In this document: positions 8,984 through 17,839 of the stretch, in pieces
Position numbering within the stretch: the first letter of the stretch is position 1
Layout: each line of letters opens with the position of its first letter
Source of the DNA: Ancylomarina longa
GTDB lineage: Bacteria > Bacteroidota > Bacteroidia > Bacteroidales > Marinifilaceae
DNA: 64,000 nucleotides
Assembly (NCBI RefSeq): GCF_003996985.1
Contig: NZ_RJJX01000001.1
Span: 310,001-374,000 of the forward strand
Reading direction: 5' to 3'
Program-made: the position numbers and the translations under genes
Notes under the pieces: generated by a model
Seen by the model: only the letters and a program-made list of their open reading frames with translations
Database searches by the model: none
What the model was told of the DNA's origin: nothing

Positions 8984-9015
8984 TTTCCCGATCGCCTTGT
9001 TTTATACTACCTTTG
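8984..9015 (+). promoter_or_regulatory. Promoter of the 220-residue hypothetical gene
   Basis: -33-like TTTC at 8984-8987 (one mismatch to TTTG), 20-base spacer, exact -7 TACCTTTG at 9008-9015. The ATG lies 38 bases downstream. Confidence 0.5.
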
Positions 9016-9053
9016 CAGTGCATTAAAAAATATACATTCAACACAAAGATTAT

Positions 9054-9716
9054 ATGCTTACAAGTGTAGAACAGATGAAACAATTGGTTACCGAAGCCAT
9101 TGATTTAGGGCAAAATGGAAAAATTCGCGATAGTAAAATTGCCTTAAGAAAAATATATCAAATCCTCAAAAAAGACCCCTTTATTTTATGGGAAGATATA
9201 ATGGTTTCTCAACTGGGAAAATCTATCATCATGATGATTCATTGGGATTTGCTAGAGGAGGAAGAGGAAAATATAGGTTTGGCGCTTCTATCCTACCTTT
9301 ATATCTCGAAGGGAATAAAACGGGAAGAAAATTTAAATAGCGAAGTCGATCTTTGTGAATTATTTCGATTGAGAAAAGATAGAATTATCCTTTTAAAAAG
9401 TTGCGATGATTCTTTTGTAGACAGTTTAATCTCCTTTTATTTCGCAGATAAAAAGGCCACTAATCTGGATACTTATAATGAACAACGAAAAGCAGTTTTA
9501 AGCAGGCTGCCATATCTGCAATTATCAGACATTTATTTGATTGAACAGGATTATCCCAATCTAAGAAATGATGAATTCCTATTAGAATTAGCGAATTATA
9601 TTGAGAGCGATCATCAGGATTTTTCCAACGAAAATTTAAAGGAAGCATTCCTGCTTCATAAAGTTTTGTATCAACAAATTTATGCAAATCTAAAAGATGG
9701 AAAATTAATTTATTAG
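9054..9716 (+). CDS. Hypothetical protein, helical, 220 residues
   Basis: I do not recognise this protein. It has no signal peptide or membrane segment. The N-terminal about 70 residues look like two or three amphipathic helices in TPR/HEAT style (DLGQNGKIRDSKIALRKIYQ). An acidic patch (LLEEEEEN) lies near residue 66, and the rest is mixed helix. It is preceded by a convincing promoter at 8984-9015 and flanked by a terminator upstream, so it is probably a monocistronic real gene. Codon use looks like that of the neighbours. No function can be given. Confidence 0.65.
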   Translation: MLTSVEQMKQLVTEAIDLGQNGKIRDSKIALRKIYQILKKDPFILWEDIMVSQLGKSIIMMIHWDLLEEEEENIGLALLSYLYISKGIKREENLNSEVDLCELFRLRKDRIILLKSCDDSFVDSLISFYFADKKATNLDTYNEQRKAVLSRLPYLQLSDIYLIEQDYPNLRNDEFLLELANYIESDHQDFSNENLKEAFLLHKVLYQQIYANLKDGKLIY

Positions 9717-9934
9717 AACGATCAGCAATCTACTTTCATTAGTAAGGATTCCTAAAAAAGCATGATTAAAAAAAAGAATGATATACGGATACACAGATCA
9801 GAATTGGTTGAAATTATAGATCAAACTCAACTTATTATTTCTATTTTTATGCTACAAACGTAATTTCTCAACAATTAATGTACACCAAGTAAATACTATT
9901 CAACATACTATCCAGGAACAAATACTACATTTTT

Positions 9935-11422
9935 ATGAGTATAGAAAAATACGATCTAGTTATTTTAGGAAGTGGTCCGGCAGGATTCTCAGCGGCAATG
10001 CGAGCAATAGATTTTAATAAATCTGTTTGCCTGATTGAAGCAAAACATTTAGGCGGTACCGGTATTATTAATGGTGCACTTACCTCCAAAACTATGTGGG
10101 AACTTTCCCGCGATTTTTCTATTGCTTCTTCTGTAAAGCGTGGGTATCGCGCATCAGGGCTAAATGTAAATTATAAACAAGTACAGAAAACCATTATACA
10201 GGCAGCTAAGCAAAAGCAACTACAAATGCTTTCGCAGATAGAAACCTATTCTCAACCTAATAAAGAATCTGGTAATATTACCCTCAAGAATGGATGGGGA
10301 AAATTCATCGATTCGCATACCGTTGAAATTACTTCTGGTTCAAAAACAGAGCAAGTACATGGCGAAAATTTTATTATAGCAACAGGATCTCGCCCCAGAC
10401 AAATACCCGAAGTTGTTATTGATCAGGAGAGAATCATTGATTCGGAGGGAATCATGGGATTGAAAGAATTTCCGGAGCGTATGATTATTTTGGGATCGGG
10501 GATTATTGGTTGTGAATTTGCAACTATCTTTTCCAATTACAATCAGACCGAAGTACACCTACTCGATCGGCAGCACAAAGTGATTCCTTATGAAGATGAT
10601 GATTTAAGTAGCTTTGTTTCCAAAAACCTGGAAAATAATGGTGTAAACATTCACCATACAGCCAATCTTAGAACCATACGAAAACGTCCCGATTGTCTGG
10701 AAGTTGTTCTGGATTATCAGGATGGACATTCAAAAGTCTTAGAAGTAGATGTGGCCTTGGTAGCCATCGGTAGAATTCCGAATTTAGATAATATTGGACT
10801 TGAAAATGTAGGAATCAAAACAACCGATCGTGGATATTTAGATATTAATGAGGTATGTGCCACCGATAATTTTAAATCCTGTAATATTTTCGCTGCCGGC
10901 GATATTTCGGGGCATGCTCAATTGTACTCGGTTGGAGAATTACAAGGCAGATATATTGTTGAAACACTGTATGGCAATTTAGAATATCCTCTCGACTACT
11001 CCAATATGTCGACATTAATGTTCTTTAAGCCCGAAGTAGCTGCGGTTGGATTGAACGAAAAAGCTTGTCGTAAAAATAAAATTCCCTACAGAGTTGCTAC
11101 CTATTCTAATTCCCTGGTAAATCGTGCTGTTGCTATGCGTGCTGTTGACGGATTTATTAAAATTATTGTGAGTGACGATGGTGAAGATAGGATTCTGGGG
11201 ATGCGTGCCGCAGGTCCACAGGCATCTACTCTAATCACCTCTATTGCCTATCAAATCACCCAAAAAGGAACTTTGAAAGATATTCGGCAAAATGTGCATC
11301 CTCACCCTAGTATTAGTGAAGGAGTACAGGAATGTTTGAGGGTTTTTGAAGAGAAATCGATATACAAACCAAAGGCTTTTCCCGATTTAATTAAACTGAA
11401 GAGTTGGAAACCTGAGGTATAA
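9935..11422 (+). CDS. Dihydrolipoamide-dehydrogenase-like FAD/NAD oxidoreductase lacking the redox-active disulfide
   Basis: A 495-residue member of the pyridine-nucleotide disulfide reductase fold. FAD-binding GSGPAGFSAAMRA is at 12-24, NAD-binding GSGIIGCEFA near 187, the second FAD motif FAAGDISG near 320, and the dimerisation domain covers about 360-495. The normal active-site C-x4-C is absent: the family GGTC...GC block is here GGTGIINGALTSK, so the two cysteines are Gly43 and Ala48. The C-terminal His-Glu pair (HPHPSISE, His457 and Glu462) is kept. It therefore cannot do classical lipoamide chemistry. A hydride-transfer or diaphorase role, as in the cysteine-reduced SthA transhydrogenases, is an inference. 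It stands alone with its own terminator and has no E1/E2 genes nearby. Confidence 0.85.
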   Translation: MSIEKYDLVILGSGPAGFSAAMRAIDFNKSVCLIEAKHLGGTGIINGALTSKTMWELSRDFSIASSVKRGYRASGLNVNYKQVQKTIIQAAKQKQLQMLSQIETYSQPNKESGNITLKNGWGKFIDSHTVEITSGSKTEQVHGENFIIATGSRPRQIPEVVIDQERIIDSEGIMGLKEFPERMIILGSGIIGCEFATIFSNYNQTEVHLLDRQHKVIPYEDDDLSSFVSKNLENNGVNIHHTANLRTIRKRPDCLEVVLDYQDGHSKVLEVDVALVAIGRIPNLDNIGLENVGIKTTDRGYLDINEVCATDNFKSCNIFAAGDISGHAQLYSVGELQGRYIVETLYGNLEYPLDYSNMSTLMFFKPEVAAVGLNEKACRKNKIPYRVATYSNSLVNRAVAMRAVDGFIKIIVSDDGEDRILGMRAAGPQASTLITSIAYQITQKGTLKDIRQNVHPHPSISEGVQECLRVFEEKSIYKPKAFPDLIKLKSWKPEV

Positions 11423-11426
11423 AAAC

Positions 11427-11461
11427 AAAAAAGGCGTGATATAATTCACGTCTTTTTTGTT
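11427..11461 (+). terminator. Terminator of the flavoprotein gene
   Basis: Stem CGTGA (11435-11439)/TCACG (11446-11450) extended by an A tract pairing with a T tract; six T follow. Confidence 0.75.
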
Positions 11462-11601
11462 TATGGATTTTCGCATCCTTCACGTTCCTTTCAACAAATA
11501 CCATAATCAGCAAGAGAAGCATCGCCAAATCTGCAAGAATCATATGTTGTTCTGACTTAAGTTTTGTAACTTTTACTAACACCCCTCTAAACTCAAGTCT
11601 T

Positions 11602-11916
11602 ATGAATTCCGATGAAATGATGCTTATTATCACGCATGGCGAATGGTTTAATCCCGAAACCAATAATGTCTGTACCTTTAGCTGGTCAGATTCCGATCAG
11701 TCCATAAACATAGAATACCTTTCCGGGGATAAAGCGGGACGAAAGAAATCTCACCAGCTCGTTAAAATATACCAATCCCAAGAGGCATTACAAAACTGCA
11801 CCGTTTTAAGATATCAAAGCAATTTATTTACAACAGAATTTAAACTTTGCTCAGAAGAAGGACCATTGTCTGTCGTCTCCAATGTATTTGGAAAAATGGA
11901 ATTGATAAGAAGATGA
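11602..11916 (+). CDS. Small hypothetical protein, 104 residues
   Basis: Not recognised. It is soluble in appearance with alternating strand-like segments (MLIITHGEWFN, CTFSWS, SINIEYLSG, NLFTTEFKLCSEEGPLSVVS) and no signal or membrane helix; three cysteines. The frame overlaps an antisense ORF that I regard as a shadow. No clear TAnnTTTG promoter (the nearest, at about 11558, has an extra base). It could be a real small gene or chance; the amino-acid composition looks protein-like. Confidence 0.5.
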   Translation: MNSDEMMLIITHGEWFNPETNNVCTFSWSDSDQSINIEYLSGDKAGRKKSHQLVKIYQSQEALQNCTVLRYQSNLFTTEFKLCSEEGPLSVVSNVFGKMELIRR

Positions 11917-12106
11917 AAACGCTATCCTACTCCCCTTTATTTCCGGCTCTTTTCCATGCCAAAAAGACTCACGCCTATATTTTCCCTGTGAACCTGTGAA
12001 TTTCTTTCCTCGTAGAAAATCAATAAATGAATCTACATTTTATTTCCTTTCACCAATAATTTCCTTTTTTTAAAAATCCTCTGTAAGTCCCGCGATGATC
12101 GGATTC

Positions 12107-12265
12107 TTAAGCCGACAGGAGGGGTGATTTGCCCGATAGTCGACCCCAGAAGCCGATAGAAGGGGTGATTTATCCGATAGTCGACTCCAGAAGCCGATAG
12201 AAAGGGTAATTTATCCGATAATAGACTCCGGAAGCCGATAGAAAGGGTGATTTACCCAATTGATT
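12107..12265. repeat. Tandem repeat, 41-bp unit, about four copies
   Basis: The landmark GCCGA starts at 12111, 12152, 12193 and 12234, exactly 41 bases apart. Within each unit the heptamer CCGATAG recurs, giving starts at 12112, 12133, 12153, 12174, 12194, 12215 and 12235, with alternating 21- and 20-base steps. Each of the first two units also holds a GTCGAC palindrome. 41 is not a multiple of three, so the array is not a repeated peptide. Confidence 0.85.
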
Positions 12266-12320
12266 ACTTCTGGTAAAAGAGTTATTACAATTTAAGAGAA
12301 TCCAAACTAATAGGATAAAG

Positions 12321-12356
12321 TAAAAACAGAAACCCAACTTTTAGAGTCGGGCTTTC
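12321..12356 (-). terminator. Terminator of the TPR gene
   Basis: On the minus strand GCCCGAC pairs with GTTGGGT (two G-U pairs) around TCTAAAA, then a T-rich tail. Confidence 0.5.
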
Positions 12357-12383
12357 AATTATTTCACAAGTATTCTATAGCTA

Positions 12384-12674
12384 TCAGGGATTAATCAAAT
12401 CCTTATTATAATAACTCATAATAGAGCGTATCATTTCAATTTTTACCTGAGCCTTTTTATTCTCCGGATCTAAATCAACAACACGTAAATAAGTACTTAA
12501 GGCATTTGTTAGTTCGCCCAACTGATGTTGCATCTCCCCCAGCTGAAATTGAGCATCTAAATCCTTAGCATCAATTTCCACTATTTCCTGATATTTTTTA
12601 AGGGAAGCAGCAAAATCTTCAGCTTTTTTAAGCTGCTCAGCTTCCTTTCTTAATTGTTCTATGTCCTTATTCAT
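12384..12674 (-). CDS. Small tetratricopeptide-repeat protein
   Basis: 96 residues with two recognisable TPR units: AEDFAASLKKYQEIVEIDAKD (shifted form of the consensus, about 18-38) and the following DAQFQLGEMQHQLGELTNAL with the next helix YLRVVDLDPENKKA. A charged N-terminal helix (IEQLRKEAEQLKKAEDF) precedes them. TPRs mediate protein-protein contact. No signal peptide, so cytoplasmic. The partner is unknown; it is divergent from the flavin reductase gene. Confidence 0.8.
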   Translation of the reverse strand: MNKDIEQLRKEAEQLKKAEDFAASLKKYQEIVEIDAKDLDAQFQLGEMQHQLGELTNALSTYLRVVDLDPENKKAQVKIEMIRSIMSYYNKDLINP

Positions 12675-12794
12675 TGCATTTAAGTATTCACGAAGGAATT
12701 ATACCCTTCTCGTTAGTGTTGTGCAAATGTAAATAAAATTGCTGCTCAAAATTAATTTTCCTTCATGGGATACGTAAAACAAAATCGATATTTG

Positions 12795-12802
12795 TAATTT
12801 TG
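12795..12802 (+). promoter_or_regulatory. Probable -7 box for the flavin reductase gene
   Basis: TAATTTTG, exact TAnnTTTG match, 21 bases before the ATG. Confidence 0.45.
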
Positions 12803-12823
12803 ATGTTCTAAATTGAAAATATT

Positions 12824-13414
12824 ATGGCAAAACAACATTGGAAACCGGGAACCATGCTTTATCCATTGCCTGCAGTAATGGTGAGCTGTGGTGCAAATCC
12901 CGAAGAATATAATATCATCACAGTTGCCTGGACAGGCACCATTTGTTCCGATCCAGCTATGTGCTATATCTCTGTTCGCCCGAACCGACACTCACACGAT
13001 ATCATTAAAAAAACCGGCGAATTTGTTATTAACATCACTACCAAAGATCTTGCGTTTGCAACGGATTGGTGTGGCGTAAAATCCGGTAAGGATGTGAACA
13101 AATTCGAAGAAATGCATCTTACTCCCGGAGAGTCGAAAGAAATTTCAGCTCCCATTATCATGGAATCTCCTTTAAGCATAGAATGCAAAGTGAAAAATAT
13201 TGTGGAACTAGGTAGCCATGATATGTTTATTGCTGAAGTGGTAAACGTGCAAGCCGATGAAAGATTCATTGATTTTAAGACAGGGAAATTTTTGCTTAGC
13301 AAAGCCCGTCCATTGGCCTACTCGCATGGATTTTACTACGAATTAGGTAAGATGGTTGGTAGCTTCGGTTATTCAGTAATGAAAAAGAAAACCAAAGAGA
13401 AACGATCTAAATAA
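12824..13414 (+). CDS. Flavin reductase-like FMN-binding split-barrel protein
   Basis: 196 residues of the flavin_reductase/flavoredoxin family. Characteristic segments are the N-terminal LYPLPAVMVSCGA, the NIITVAWTGTICSDPAMCYISVRP block that forms the FMN pocket, the HSHDIIKKTGEFVIN strand-helix and the late SIECKVKNIVELGSHDMFIAEVV strands. Such proteins bind FMN and pass electrons from NAD(P)H or an iron-sulfur partner; the partner here is unknown. A lysine-rich tail (KKKTKEKRSK) ends the protein. It shares a bidirectional terminator with the convergent DUF4293 gene. Confidence 0.87.
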   Translation: MAKQHWKPGTMLYPLPAVMVSCGANPEEYNIITVAWTGTICSDPAMCYISVRPNRHSHDIIKKTGEFVINITTKDLAFATDWCGVKSGKDVNKFEEMHLTPGESKEISAPIIMESPLSIECKVKNIVELGSHDMFIAEVVNVQADERFIDFKTGKFLLSKARPLAYSHGFYYELGKMVGSFGYSVMKKKTKEKRSK

Positions 13415-13448
13415 AATTTTGTCAGAAGCAATATTCTGAGAAAAGGAT

Positions 13449-13481
13449 AAAAAAAACCGACGATGATCGTCGGTTTTTTTT
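13449..13481. terminator. Bidirectional terminator between flavin reductase and DUF4293 genes
   Basis: CCGACGA (13457-13463) and TCGTCGG (13467-13473) flanked by an A run on the left and a T run on the right, so it can work on both strands. Confidence 0.88.
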
Positions 13482-13496
13482 ATAAGTTCTACTTTT

Positions 13497-13958
13497 TTAT
13501 CTAATTCTATCCATCGAGCGGATTAAAGTTTCATCTTTTCCAATGCTTCGAATAGCCAGAAAAGTTAACACCATAGCAACCAAAGGAAATGCATTTATCA
13601 AGCTGTAATCAACGATAGCATTTAAATCGTTCACTTGACTATTAATGCTATAATATATCAAACCCATTGCTCCCAACATACAAATCAAATTGAAAATACT
13701 CAAACGAATTTGAAGCATTCTTTTCTTGAATAAGAAGATGGTAATGAGCGTGATTAAAGCAATAATACTCAATAATATTGCAACCGGATAAGCATTGAAA
13801 ATTGCCGGATCGCCTTCTTTTACCGCTGGTATCCCCCTATAAAGAAAGGTAAATGTATTACCCGCAGCATCTATCAGTTCTGCCAGTGGCAAAAAAAACA
13901 TTACTACTATTAGCACGAAACTTCCTAACAAATATAAACTCTGAATTCTTTGTATCAT
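13497..13958 (-). CDS. DUF4293 family integral membrane protein
   Basis: 153 residues from the preferred start at 13958 (MIQRIQSLYLLGSF). The frame is open to 14006, but the extra 16 residues are low-complexity and overlap the promoter. Four hydrophobic helices (about residues 7-25, 53-72, 80-103, 118-138) and the start MIQRIQ are typical of DUF4293, a family found almost only in Bacteroidota and of unknown function. A good promoter lies at 13977-14007. Confidence 0.85.
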   Translation of the reverse strand: MIQRIQSLYLLGSFVLIVVMFFLPLAELIDAAGNTFTFLYRGIPAVKEGDPAIFNAYPVAILLSIIALITLITIFLFKKRMLQIRLSIFNLICMLGAMGLIYYSINSQVNDLNAIVDYSLINAFPLVAMVLTFLAIRSIGKDETLIRSMDRIR

Positions 13959-13976
13959 TTTATTTTTATTTTGATA

Positions 13977-14007
13977 CAAATTTAAATTTAAATACAAAAG
14001 CAGCAAA
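13977..14007 (-). promoter_or_regulatory. Promoter of the DUF4293 gene
   Basis: On the minus strand: -33 TTTG (14007-14004), 19-base spacer, -7 TAAATTTG (13984-13977). Both elements match the Bacteroidota consensus. The -33 element lies in the upstream gene's terminator hairpin. Confidence 0.65.
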
Positions 14008-14030
14008 TTTTCATCTGCTGCTTTTTACCA
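13994..14030 (-). terminator. Terminator of the DUF5916 gene
   Basis: On the minus strand GCAGCA and TGCTGC enclose a 10-base loop, followed by TTTTG and more T. It overlaps the -33 element of the DUF4293 promoter. Confidence 0.65.
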
Positions 14031-14152
14031 TCATTACTTAACTCTAACTAATCACACTCTTCAAAATATTGCTCGGGTGAACCCCTAATTTACTCTAAGC
14101 TAGTTCTGAAAGCTTTTGCAGTAAGTAAAGCTGCAAAATTTAAGCAGGCTAA

Positions 14153-16582
14153 TTAACCTTTGCGTTTTAACGACATATAGTCGATATAATAAAGTATTTT
14201 AATCGAAAAACTATTAAATTGAGTGGCATCAAAAGTATTTTTCAGATTATTTATAAACCGATGTGCCACCTTATCATCATCGGTAAAAATGGAATTCTTC
14301 CAAACTACCGCCAATTCACTTCCGGGTGCAAATCGCCACGAATACACCATATCGATATTGAAACTGTTAAAATTAATATCCTTATTTTCGTTATAGTCCG
14401 ATGGTTTTACATCTCCATTATCCTTCAAGGTGAAAAAGTGTTTATATTCTGCCTTAGCCCAATAGTGTCGCGCCCTAAAACTTAGTGAACTTTTATTATT
14501 GAAAATATAATTTGCACTGATGCGATTCTCTAGATAGGAAGTATTTCGTTCACCAATATACACCGTTGTTAATCCATTCTCTTCTATATCATCTGCATGC
14601 CCCAATTCACCTAATTGTCTTTCCCATTCTATCTTATAATCCATTCCAAATTTATCGTTGAAGCGGTAACGAGGTTGTATCTTCATAGAAAAAACTTTTA
14701 GATGATCATGATTCACACTCTTGCCATAATCTCCTTTCAAATCGATGGCAAAAGCTTTTCTATAATCTGAAGAAAGCCAAAGCCCTGAAAATACAGAAGC
14801 TCCTTTCTTCAATTTCATTCCATCCACGCGAGGTTCATTGAAATCATAATGAGCAATTGGTTTGATATTACCATATATTCCAACTGCGGTATGGTCTTTA
14901 AAAACAACTCTGGAATTATACCTTATCGTGAAACTGGAAAATCTTCTTGGCTGATATCTGGCCTCATGCTGAATGCCAATCCAGTTGCGCCGTTGTAATA
15001 TTATTCCTTTGGGTTGATATACATTATAAAAAAAGTTGAGATTATTATTAATCTGATTATTGCGATGCAAAAATCCCATATCATTTGGGTTGTATTGATC
15101 GGATATCATTCGGTGATAAAAACTCCATGTGAATTGACCTTTTATTTTCTCAAAGATTAATTCATGATAATGTCCAAATTCATCATTTTCAGCTTGCTGG
15201 TAACGTTGCGAAACAATACCTTTTCCTTCTATTTTATAACTTCGAGCTGCATTCTTAAATGCAAATTCAGTACCGCTGACATTCGCAATATAATGGGTTT
15301 GCGGAGTATACAAATTTGTATTAAAAAGACTCACATACGATTCGTTTTTCAAACTCTGATCGAACACAAACATATTGTAATTTGTGAATGGCTGCGTTTT
15401 ATATTTCCTGGTTTGTCCAGTAATAGTATCCTGTATGGTAGCAAAAGTTTTCTTTGTCATCGCATTTAAAACTCCAATACCAAGACCTTTGGTGTTACGT
15501 CCGGAAATTTTAGTAGCATTTATTATTTTCGATTCAATGGGATTTTCTGTGATGCTTTCGTTCTCCTTTAAATTATCCTCCACATCATACATATTTGCAG
15601 GTCGTCCTCCTATTCTTCGGGAATAAAACACTCCTCCTCTATCAAATAATTCTGTTGCTTCTGTGAAAAACTGTCTTTTTTCATCAAACTTTACCTCAAA
15701 TGGAGATAGGTTCAACACCTCATCATCCGATTGAATTTGTCCAAAATCGGGAATCAACATCATATCCAGTGTATAGCTTTCATTGATCCCATATTTGAGA
15801 TCCATTCCTCCCCTATAATTAATATCCCACGAAGAATTATCCGAGGCATTATCAAAATAAGTCGAAAAATAAGGTGAAAAGGATAGACGAACCGGTGGCT
15901 TAACATTTTCTATGCCTTTCAATACGCCACCCTGATTAATAAAGCCATCTTCCCCTTTATCGATAAAGTTCCAAGAGCATTTTTCTCTGTCCCGCTGAAT
16001 GTTTCGCATAATATTAACGCCCCATTCCTGAATATCTTTAGAAGGAAATCGTAAGGCTGAATAAGGAATTTCTATTTCGGCACTCCAACCATTTTCATTT
16101 ATATTAGCAGCACTATTCCAAACTCCATCCCAACTCGAATCTTCTCCATTATTTCCTACTTTAGCATCCCATTGGACTCCTGCAGGTGTGAGAATAAACT
16201 CGAAAGCATCCAAACCATTATTAAAAGGATCAATAATAATTGATAAAAAATCGGAGTTGTTAATTTCATCACGTCTGCTAAGCTCTTTAAGAATTTGATC
16301 TGGCTTAGGATCAAACATCATCACTCCTATTATTACCGCACGATCGGTATATATAAACTTCGCTTCTGTTTTGTACTTAGAAGATGATCCATTTTCTGGC
16401 TCAAATTGAATAAAATCGGTTGCAACAGGAACATTATTCCAAACTACATCATTCAGTTTCCCATCAATTATTGGCTTTTCACTTACTCGTACGGCAACAA
16501 CTTCTTTCTTGATAGCAGTTGCCGACGCAGGTAATTTGCAAATTAAGACAAGAAATAAGATTAAAATAATAACTCTACTCAT
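14153..16582 (-). CDS. DUF5916 outer-membrane protein with N-terminal CBM9-like domain
   Basis: 809 residues. A signal peptide (about 1-22) is followed by a carbohydrate-binding-family-9-like domain at about 30-220 (IDGKLNDVVWNNVPVATDF, DRAVIIGVMMFDP, WSAEIEIPYSALRFP). A long C-terminal region of alternating strands (about 235-809, ending in IKILYYIDYMSLKRKG) is typical of the DUF5916 barrel. These proteins are common in Bacteroidota and are often annotated as hydrolases only because of the first domain; the true role is unknown. It forms a single transcription unit: terminator at 13994-14030 and no neighbour within 220 bases upstream. Confidence 0.85.
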   Translation of the reverse strand: MSRVIILILFLVLICKLPASATAIKKEVVAVRVSEKPIIDGKLNDVVWNNVPVATDFIQFEPENGSSSKYKTEAKFIYTDRAVIIGVMMFDPKPDQILKELSRRDEINNSDFLSIIIDPFNNGLDAFEFILTPAGVQWDAKVGNNGEDSSWDGVWNSAANINENGWSAEIEIPYSALRFPSKDIQEWGVNIMRNIQRDREKCSWNFIDKGEDGFINQGGVLKGIENVKPPVRLSFSPYFSTYFDNASDNSSWDINYRGGMDLKYGINESYTLDMMLIPDFGQIQSDDEVLNLSPFEVKFDEKRQFFTEATELFDRGGVFYSRRIGGRPANMYDVEDNLKENESITENPIESKIINATKISGRNTKGLGIGVLNAMTKKTFATIQDTITGQTRKYKTQPFTNYNMFVFDQSLKNESYVSLFNTNLYTPQTHYIANVSGTEFAFKNAARSYKIEGKGIVSQRYQQAENDEFGHYHELIFEKIKGQFTWSFYHRMISDQYNPNDMGFLHRNNQINNNLNFFYNVYQPKGIILQRRNWIGIQHEARYQPRRFSSFTIRYNSRVVFKDHTAVGIYGNIKPIAHYDFNEPRVDGMKLKKGASVFSGLWLSSDYRKAFAIDLKGDYGKSVNHDHLKVFSMKIQPRYRFNDKFGMDYKIEWERQLGELGHADDIEENGLTTVYIGERNTSYLENRISANYIFNNKSSLSFRARHYWAKAEYKHFFTLKDNGDVKPSDYNENKDINFNSFNIDMVYSWRFAPGSELAVVWKNSIFTDDDKVAHRFINNLKNTFDATQFNSFSIKILYYIDYMSLKRKG

Positions 16583-16743
16583 GATTAATTTAGTGGTATT
16601 ATAACAGTGTTAAATTGGTTGACTCCGGACAAAAAGCACTTTTCATGCCACTTCTTCTTTCCATCTATCAAACAGACTCTTATTAAAATTTCACAAAATA
16701 AAAACTGAACGCATACGGAACGGTCGTGTCCGTAAACGAACAC

Positions 16744-16781
16744 AATAAAAAAGAGCCGTTTGAATCAATCAAACGGCTCTG
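16744..16781 (-). terminator. Terminator of the prohibitin-like gene
   Basis: Perfect 12-base arms, 16752-16763 (AGAGCCGTTTGA) and 16769-16780, followed on the minus strand by a run of six T. Confidence 0.85.
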
Positions 16782-16804
16782 AAATTAATATATTAATGCA
16801 ATTT

Positions 16805-17614
16805 TTAATTATTCCCTAAAATAAGAGGCATTCCCGACTTACCACTTCCAATTACTATGACTTTGGAATTAGGCGATTTTGAAAGCTCTATTGTTGCCTC
16901 AATACCACGCATTTTCAGCAATTCATTGGTTAAACTACTATTGATAATTTTATTTGCTTTTGCCTCTCCTTCAGCTGCAATTCTTTTTCTCTCTGCCTCA
17001 CTTCTCTCCTTTTCCAACTTAAATCGATAAGCCAAAGCTTCCTGTTCCTGAGTCAATTTGTTTTCAATAGCTTGTTTAATCTGATCAGGAAGGTTGATGG
17101 CCCGTATTAATAGTTGAGACATCTCAATATTATTCTTTTTTAAGGCCTCTTTAGTCTCCTGCTTAATAGCTTCTTCAACTTCACTACGTTTTGTAGAATA
17201 AATCTCTTCGGCGGTATAACGTCCTGCTACCTGGCGAACAACTGATCGCAAAGGAGGAACAACAACTCTGGATACATAGTCCTTTCCCACTGATTCATGT
17301 AAATATCCAATGCGATCAGGAGTAGGATAAAACAATAGAGTTACATCCATATTCACCGAAAGTCCGCTTTTATCAAGTACATTCATAGTTTCTTCCCGAG
17401 TTTGACGTCTCACATCATATACATTCATTATATTCCATGGTGCAATTACCTGAAGACCTGCGGTATAAACATGATCCTTATCCAAACCGGCAAATCTGTT
17501 GAAAACAACTCCTCGTTCTCCTGGTTCAAGTGTTACAAACATACTTGACCCTGATAGTATTAGAATAAAGGCAAATACACCTAATACAATTAAAAAATAT
17601 GGTTTCTGTTTCAT
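16805..17614 (-). CDS. Prohibitin-family SPFH protein
   Basis: 269 residues. An N-terminal membrane helix (about 6-24, FLIVLGVFAFILILSG) is followed by the SPFH/Band 7 domain at about 27-200 (LEPGERGVVFNRFAG, MNVLDKSGLSVNMDVTLLF, REVV-type VVVPPLRSVVRQVAGRYTAEE). A charged coiled-coil (KLEKERSEAERKRIAAEGEAK as part of 200-225) and a C-terminal segment with KVIVIGSGKSGMPLILG complete it. Prohibitins form large rings in the inner membrane, facing the periplasm, and modulate FtsH-type proteases. No partner gene is adjacent. Confidence 0.9.
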   Translation of the reverse strand: MKQKPYFLIVLGVFAFILILSGSSMFVTLEPGERGVVFNRFAGLDKDHVYTAGLQVIAPWNIMNVYDVRRQTREETMNVLDKSGLSVNMDVTLLFYPTPDRIGYLHESVGKDYVSRVVVPPLRSVVRQVAGRYTAEEIYSTKRSEVEEAIKQETKEALKKNNIEMSQLLIRAINLPDQIKQAIENKLTQEQEALAYRFKLEKERSEAERKRIAAEGEAKANKIINSSLTNELLKMRGIEATIELSKSPNSKVIVIGSGKSGMPLILGNN

Positions 17615-17839
17615 AATATTGTTTTTTTACGATTCGAAATAAAATTTAGTTAAATATAGTACATTATTATTAGAATCGTATTTTCAAATGTTCTTGTATT
17701 GATAAGATTTTAAAAAATACATCATTTTACACCTATTTTGCTAAAAAATGTGAATATTGAAAAAGAAAACAAAGGCTTGGTTTGAAGATTCAAAAATTTT
17801 AAATAGCTTCGACTCCTTGTTTTTCAAAATTTTTTGAAT

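Larger units (their letters stand above)
11917..12383. other. Intergenic region holding a 41-bp repeat array
   Basis: No coding frame. It contains the repeat array at 12107-12265 and a terminator for the TPR gene at 12321-12356; the remaining parts show nothing recognisable. Confidence 0.6.

Noticed and set aside
11391-11663. 90-codon minus-strand ORF
   Set aside because: It overlaps the flavoprotein end, the terminator and the start of the small plus-strand gene, and its translation has no protein-like features.
12107-12265. CRISPR array
   Set aside because: The units are contiguous with no variable spacers, and no cas genes are present; the same holds for 61428-61760.
14219-15626. Three plus-strand ORFs of 80-101 codons inside the DUF5916 gene
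   Set aside because: They are antisense shadows of a long well-supported coding frame, without promoters.
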